DNA of 7,067 nt, from assembly GCA_964399265.1 (NCBI GenBank), contig CAYNQF010000109.1:1-7067 (forward strand). Direction: 5' to 3'. The notes under the pieces are model-generated. The model was given only the letters and a program-made list of their open reading frames with translations. It made no database searches and was not told the DNA's origin. Shown here in pieces: positions 5,527-7,067 of this stretch. This DNA comes from WJLY01 sp964399265. GTDB lineage: Bacteria; Joyebacterota; Joyebacteria; Joyebacterales; Joyebacteraceae. Position 1 is the first letter of the stretch. Every line of letters begins with the position of its first letter. Position numbers and translations under genes: made by a program.

Positions 5527-6420
5527 TCACCCGTCCATCACCAGGCTGAATCGCTCCTCGTAGCTCCGCCTCGTGGCCGCCTCTCTCTCTCTCACCGGAG
5601 CCACAACCTCTCCGATGCCGTCGAGCAGGAGACGCACGACGCCCGAGTCCAACAGCCCGCTGTCCGCCTGGTTCCTGAGCGTCCGCTCAATCTCACTGCT
5701 GCTCATTCCCTTCCTGTAAGGTCTTTCCTCAGCGAGCGCCGTGAACATGTCGGCGACCGCCATGATCCTCGCGCCGATCGTCAGGTCCGCCGCCGTGCGA
5801 TGGAACGGATACCCGGACCCATCCAGCTTCTCGTGGTGGAACGCCGCCCATTCAGCCACCTGATGAAGGCCCTCGACCGAGTCGAGAATGGTGTACGTGT
5901 AGTATGTGTGCTGCCTCATGACGGCGGTCTCCTCCGCCGTGAGCCCGCCGGGCTTCTCGAGTATGCTGTTCGGCACTACCAGCTTTCCGAGGTCGTGGAA
6001 GTTGCCCGCGACCTCCATGAGTTCCACTTCCGTTTCGCTCAAGCCAAACATCCCACTCAGCCGGGCGGCGCAGGCAGCCACGCCGGACGAGTGCGTCGCC
6101 GTGAAGCGAGACCTCAAGTCGATCATGTCTCTGCACAGCTCGGAGAGAGGTCTGAGCCTGTCCAGACCTACTTCGACGGCTCTGAAGGGTCCATGCCGGA
6201 GAAGGAGGGAGTAGAGCCTGGGAGAGACAAGATCCAGCCAGAACTCCTCGCGCCACTGCGCGGCCATCAGCATGTCGACGACGCTCGGGTGTATCACTTC
6301 ACCGGCGAGAGAAGCGAGCTTGCCGGTGATGCGCTCGGTCTGGTGAAGGATGTACGTCGAGCGGTCAACGGAGCGCTCGAGGATGTCGGCGATGGACACG
6401 ATCTGGGACTCAAGGACCAC
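5527..6420 (-). CDS. HD-GYP domain protein, probable c-di-GMP phosphodiesterase (C-terminal frame)
   Basis: Cytoplasmic enzyme type that hydrolyses cyclic di-GMP. From GTG 6420 (297 aa), residues 100-245 are a complete HD-GYP domain: THS at 109-111, HDLGK at 142-146 (metal-binding His/Asp), His171, HHEKLDGSGYP at 195-205 and AVAD at 221-224. All hallmark residues are present, so catalysis is plausible. Residues 1-80 are the end of a preceding HD-type domain (ADILERSVDRSTYILHQTE, REEFWLDLVSPRLYSLLLRH). The same frame continues upstream of GTG 6420 to about 6540 (IVRFHHRRWSDWDAP, ILGEILLQSE), so the protein did not begin at this GTG, which also lacks a ribosome site. The missing N-terminus lies in another frame (6530-6695). 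The stop is TGA. If translated alone it could still act as a phosphodiesterase. Confidence 0.85.
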   Translation of the reverse strand: MVLESQIVSIADILERSVDRSTYILHQTERITGKLASLAGEVIHPSVVDMLMAAQWREEFWLDLVSPRLYSLLLRHGPFRAVEVGLDRLRPLSELCRDMIDLRSRFTATHSSGVAACAARLSGMFGLSETEVELMEVAGNFHDLGKLVVPNSILEKPGGLTAEETAVMRQHTYYTYTILDSVEGLHQVAEWAAFHHEKLDGSGYPFHRTAADLTIGARIMAVADMFTALAEERPYRKGMSSSEIERTLRNQADSGLLDSGVVRLLLDGIGEVVAPVREREAATRRSYEERFSLVMDG

Positions 6421-6529
6421 CGGGTCGTCTATGGGCGCGTCCCAATCGGACCACCTGCGATGGTGAAACCTGACGATTCGAGCTGACGACTGCAGCGCAC
6501 TCTCCGACTGAAGAAGTATCTCGCCGAGA

Positions 6530-6695
6530 ATACGCGTTCGATCGACTCCTGGGGCAGGCCCGCGGTCTTCGCCAGGTCCCAGGCGACGAACGCCGTTCTC
6601 AGCTGATGGGACGCTAGAGCCGGACTCGCGAGGTCCATCGCGTCCGACAGAGACAAGAGCGCGTTCCCGAAGTTGACGACCGGGGACAGGTACAC
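6530..6695 (-). pseudogene. N-terminal fragment of the HD + HD-GYP gene, out of frame with the rest
   Basis: From GTG 6695, with a perfect AGGAGG 6 nt upstream (6702-6707), the frame reads YLSPVVNFGNALLSLSD, then AMDLASPALASHQLRTAF and VAWDLAKTAGLPQESIER. This is the usual opening of the first HD domain in tandem HD/HD-GYP proteins. Around 6530-6545 the homology jumps to the frame of the downstream HD-GYP part (ILGEILLQSE, then IVRFHHRRW). In the family the two segments are normally separated by roughly 35-45 residues carrying the LLHDIG motif; I do not see these in any frame. So this looks like an internal deletion of 3n+1 bases, giving a frame change and loss of the first HD motif. The N frame runs on to a stop at 6429 as unrelated sequence. 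Confidence 0.7.
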
Positions 6696-6744
6696 TTCCA
6701 CCCTCCTGATTGATGGAGCGGTGCCGGGTTTCAGGGGTCGATAA

Positions 6745-6760
6745 TGCAGAAAGCGTGCCG
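6745..6760 (-). promoter_or_regulatory. Sigma54-type promoter upstream of the HD/HD-GYP gene
   Basis: On the minus strand CGGCACG-CTTT-CTGCA compares with the consensus TGGCACG-N4-TTGCW: GG (6759-6758) and GC (6747-6746) are exactly 10 bases apart, and only two consensus positions differ. The expected start near 6734 leaves a leader of about 39 nt to GTG 6695. Activation would need RpoN and an enhancer-binding protein, neither visible here. Confidence 0.55.
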
Positions 6761-6818
6761 GGGCTCGCGTAATGCTGACCGGTGGGGGATCTTCTGGCGC
6801 GACGCGCTGCCTAGGAGG

Positions 6819-6886
6819 AGGTGTCACGGCGCCAAGTGCTGTCTGAAGAGGGTATTCTCGTCCAGCCTGTTGTCCGACAGGTGTCA
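6819..6886. promoter_or_regulatory. Possible upstream activator sites: palindrome and 8-bp direct repeat
   Basis: CCTGT-6-ACAGG (6866-6881) is an inverted repeat about 110 bp upstream of the sigma54-like promoter, the distance typical of enhancer sites. AGGTGTCA occurs twice, at 6819-6826 and 6879-6886, with starts exactly 60 bp apart. Both features could be chance in a 300-bp spacer. The rest of 6761-6980 shows no gene I can support. Confidence 0.3.
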
Positions 6887-6980
6887 TGAACCTGGCGGCC
6901 TCAGCCACGAGGAGGGCTTCCCGTCTCACCCACGCGGGTCCGGCCACCTGATGGTCACTGAACGATGGCACAGAGAATGA

Positions 6981-7006
6981 GAGCCCGGTCCTCGTGGACC
7001 GGGCTC
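6981..7006. terminator. Terminator hairpin next to tRNA-Asp
   Basis: GAGCCCGGTCC (6981-6991), 4-nt loop, GGACCGGGCTC (6996-7006): 11 perfect pairs, 8 nt past the tRNA 3' end on the minus strand, with a TCATTCTCTG tail in that direction. It most likely ends the tRNA transcript. Confidence 0.7.
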
Positions 7007-7014
7007 CTCTCGAA

Positions 7015-7067
7015 TGGCGGGGCCGACGAGACTCGAACTCGCGACCTCCGGCGTGACAGGCCGGCGT
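7015..7067 (-). tRNA. tRNA-Asp(GTC), 3' part
   Basis: The last 53 nt of a tRNA running off the right edge. Visible in order on the minus strand: anticodon arm CCGGC-CTGTCAC-GCCGG with anticodon GTC at 7057-7055, a short variable loop, T arm GCGAG-TTCGAGT-CTCGT with the canonical TTCGA, 3' acceptor strand CGGCCCC, discriminator G (an Asp identity base) and an encoded CCA (7017-7015). The D arm and 5' acceptor lie outside the window. Confidence 0.93.

Noticed and set aside
5524..6486. 320-aa open frame on the plus strand opposite the HD-GYP gene
   Set aside because: It is a high-GC shadow of the HD-GYP frame, with no motif and no supporting start signals.
6696..6971. Upstream extension of the HD fragment to ATG 6971
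   Set aside because: The added residues show no similarity or motif, run through the sigma54-like promoter, and the AGGAGG/GTG at 6695 fits the family start.
7015..7067. tRNA 3' end as an integration attachment site
   Set aside because: No second copy of the tRNA 3' sequence and no integrase was seen in the window.

Overview
This is a high-GC window from an uncultured-type bacterium with standard code. A signal-peptide surface protein of the modular kind common in FCB-related candidate phyla (Eisenbacteria, Krumholzibacteria or Latescibacteria style), a PD40 propeller lipoprotein and a ferredoxin-fused aldo/keto reductase point that way. The phylum is an inference from protein style only. 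I see no phage, transposon, CRISPR or plasmid module.

Layout. 1-785 (-) is the N-terminal two thirds of an APC-family amino-acid permease running off the left edge, with a good sigma70-type promoter at 882-910. 786-1294 is mostly non-coding. At 1295-1372 (+) there is a 25-residue, half-lysine histone-H1-tail-like micropeptide, preceded by two hairpins and followed by a strong hairpin terminator (1444-1469) that it shares with the convergent gene. 1517-3184 (-) is a 555-aa secreted modular protein. A divergent spacer with promoters for both sides separates it from 3420-4634 (+), an aldo/keto reductase with two C-terminal 4Fe-4S motifs. A spacer with three hairpins (4644-4721) separates that gene from the convergent 4726-5347 (-) propeller lipoprotein. 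Its lipobox is in frame with the propeller, but its start codon is displaced by one extra A.

5527-6695 (-) is a c-di-GMP phosphodiesterase-type gene (HD + HD-GYP). The HD-GYP half is intact. The N-terminal HD half is split by a frame change that coincides with apparent loss of its HD-motif segment, so the full-length gene looks damaged. A sigma54-like promoter sits about 50 nt upstream of its predicted start. The right edge carries the 3' 53 nt of a tRNA-Asp(GTC) on the minus strand, with its own terminator.

The genes do not form one operon: nearly every one has its own promoter or terminator signals and strand switches are frequent. The points most worth a second look are the two interrupted genes (lipoprotein start; HD domain), the lysine-rich micropeptide with its structured leader, and two sigma54-type (GG-N10-GC) elements, each upstream of one of the interrupted minus-strand genes. 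I found no convincing new multi-gene system.
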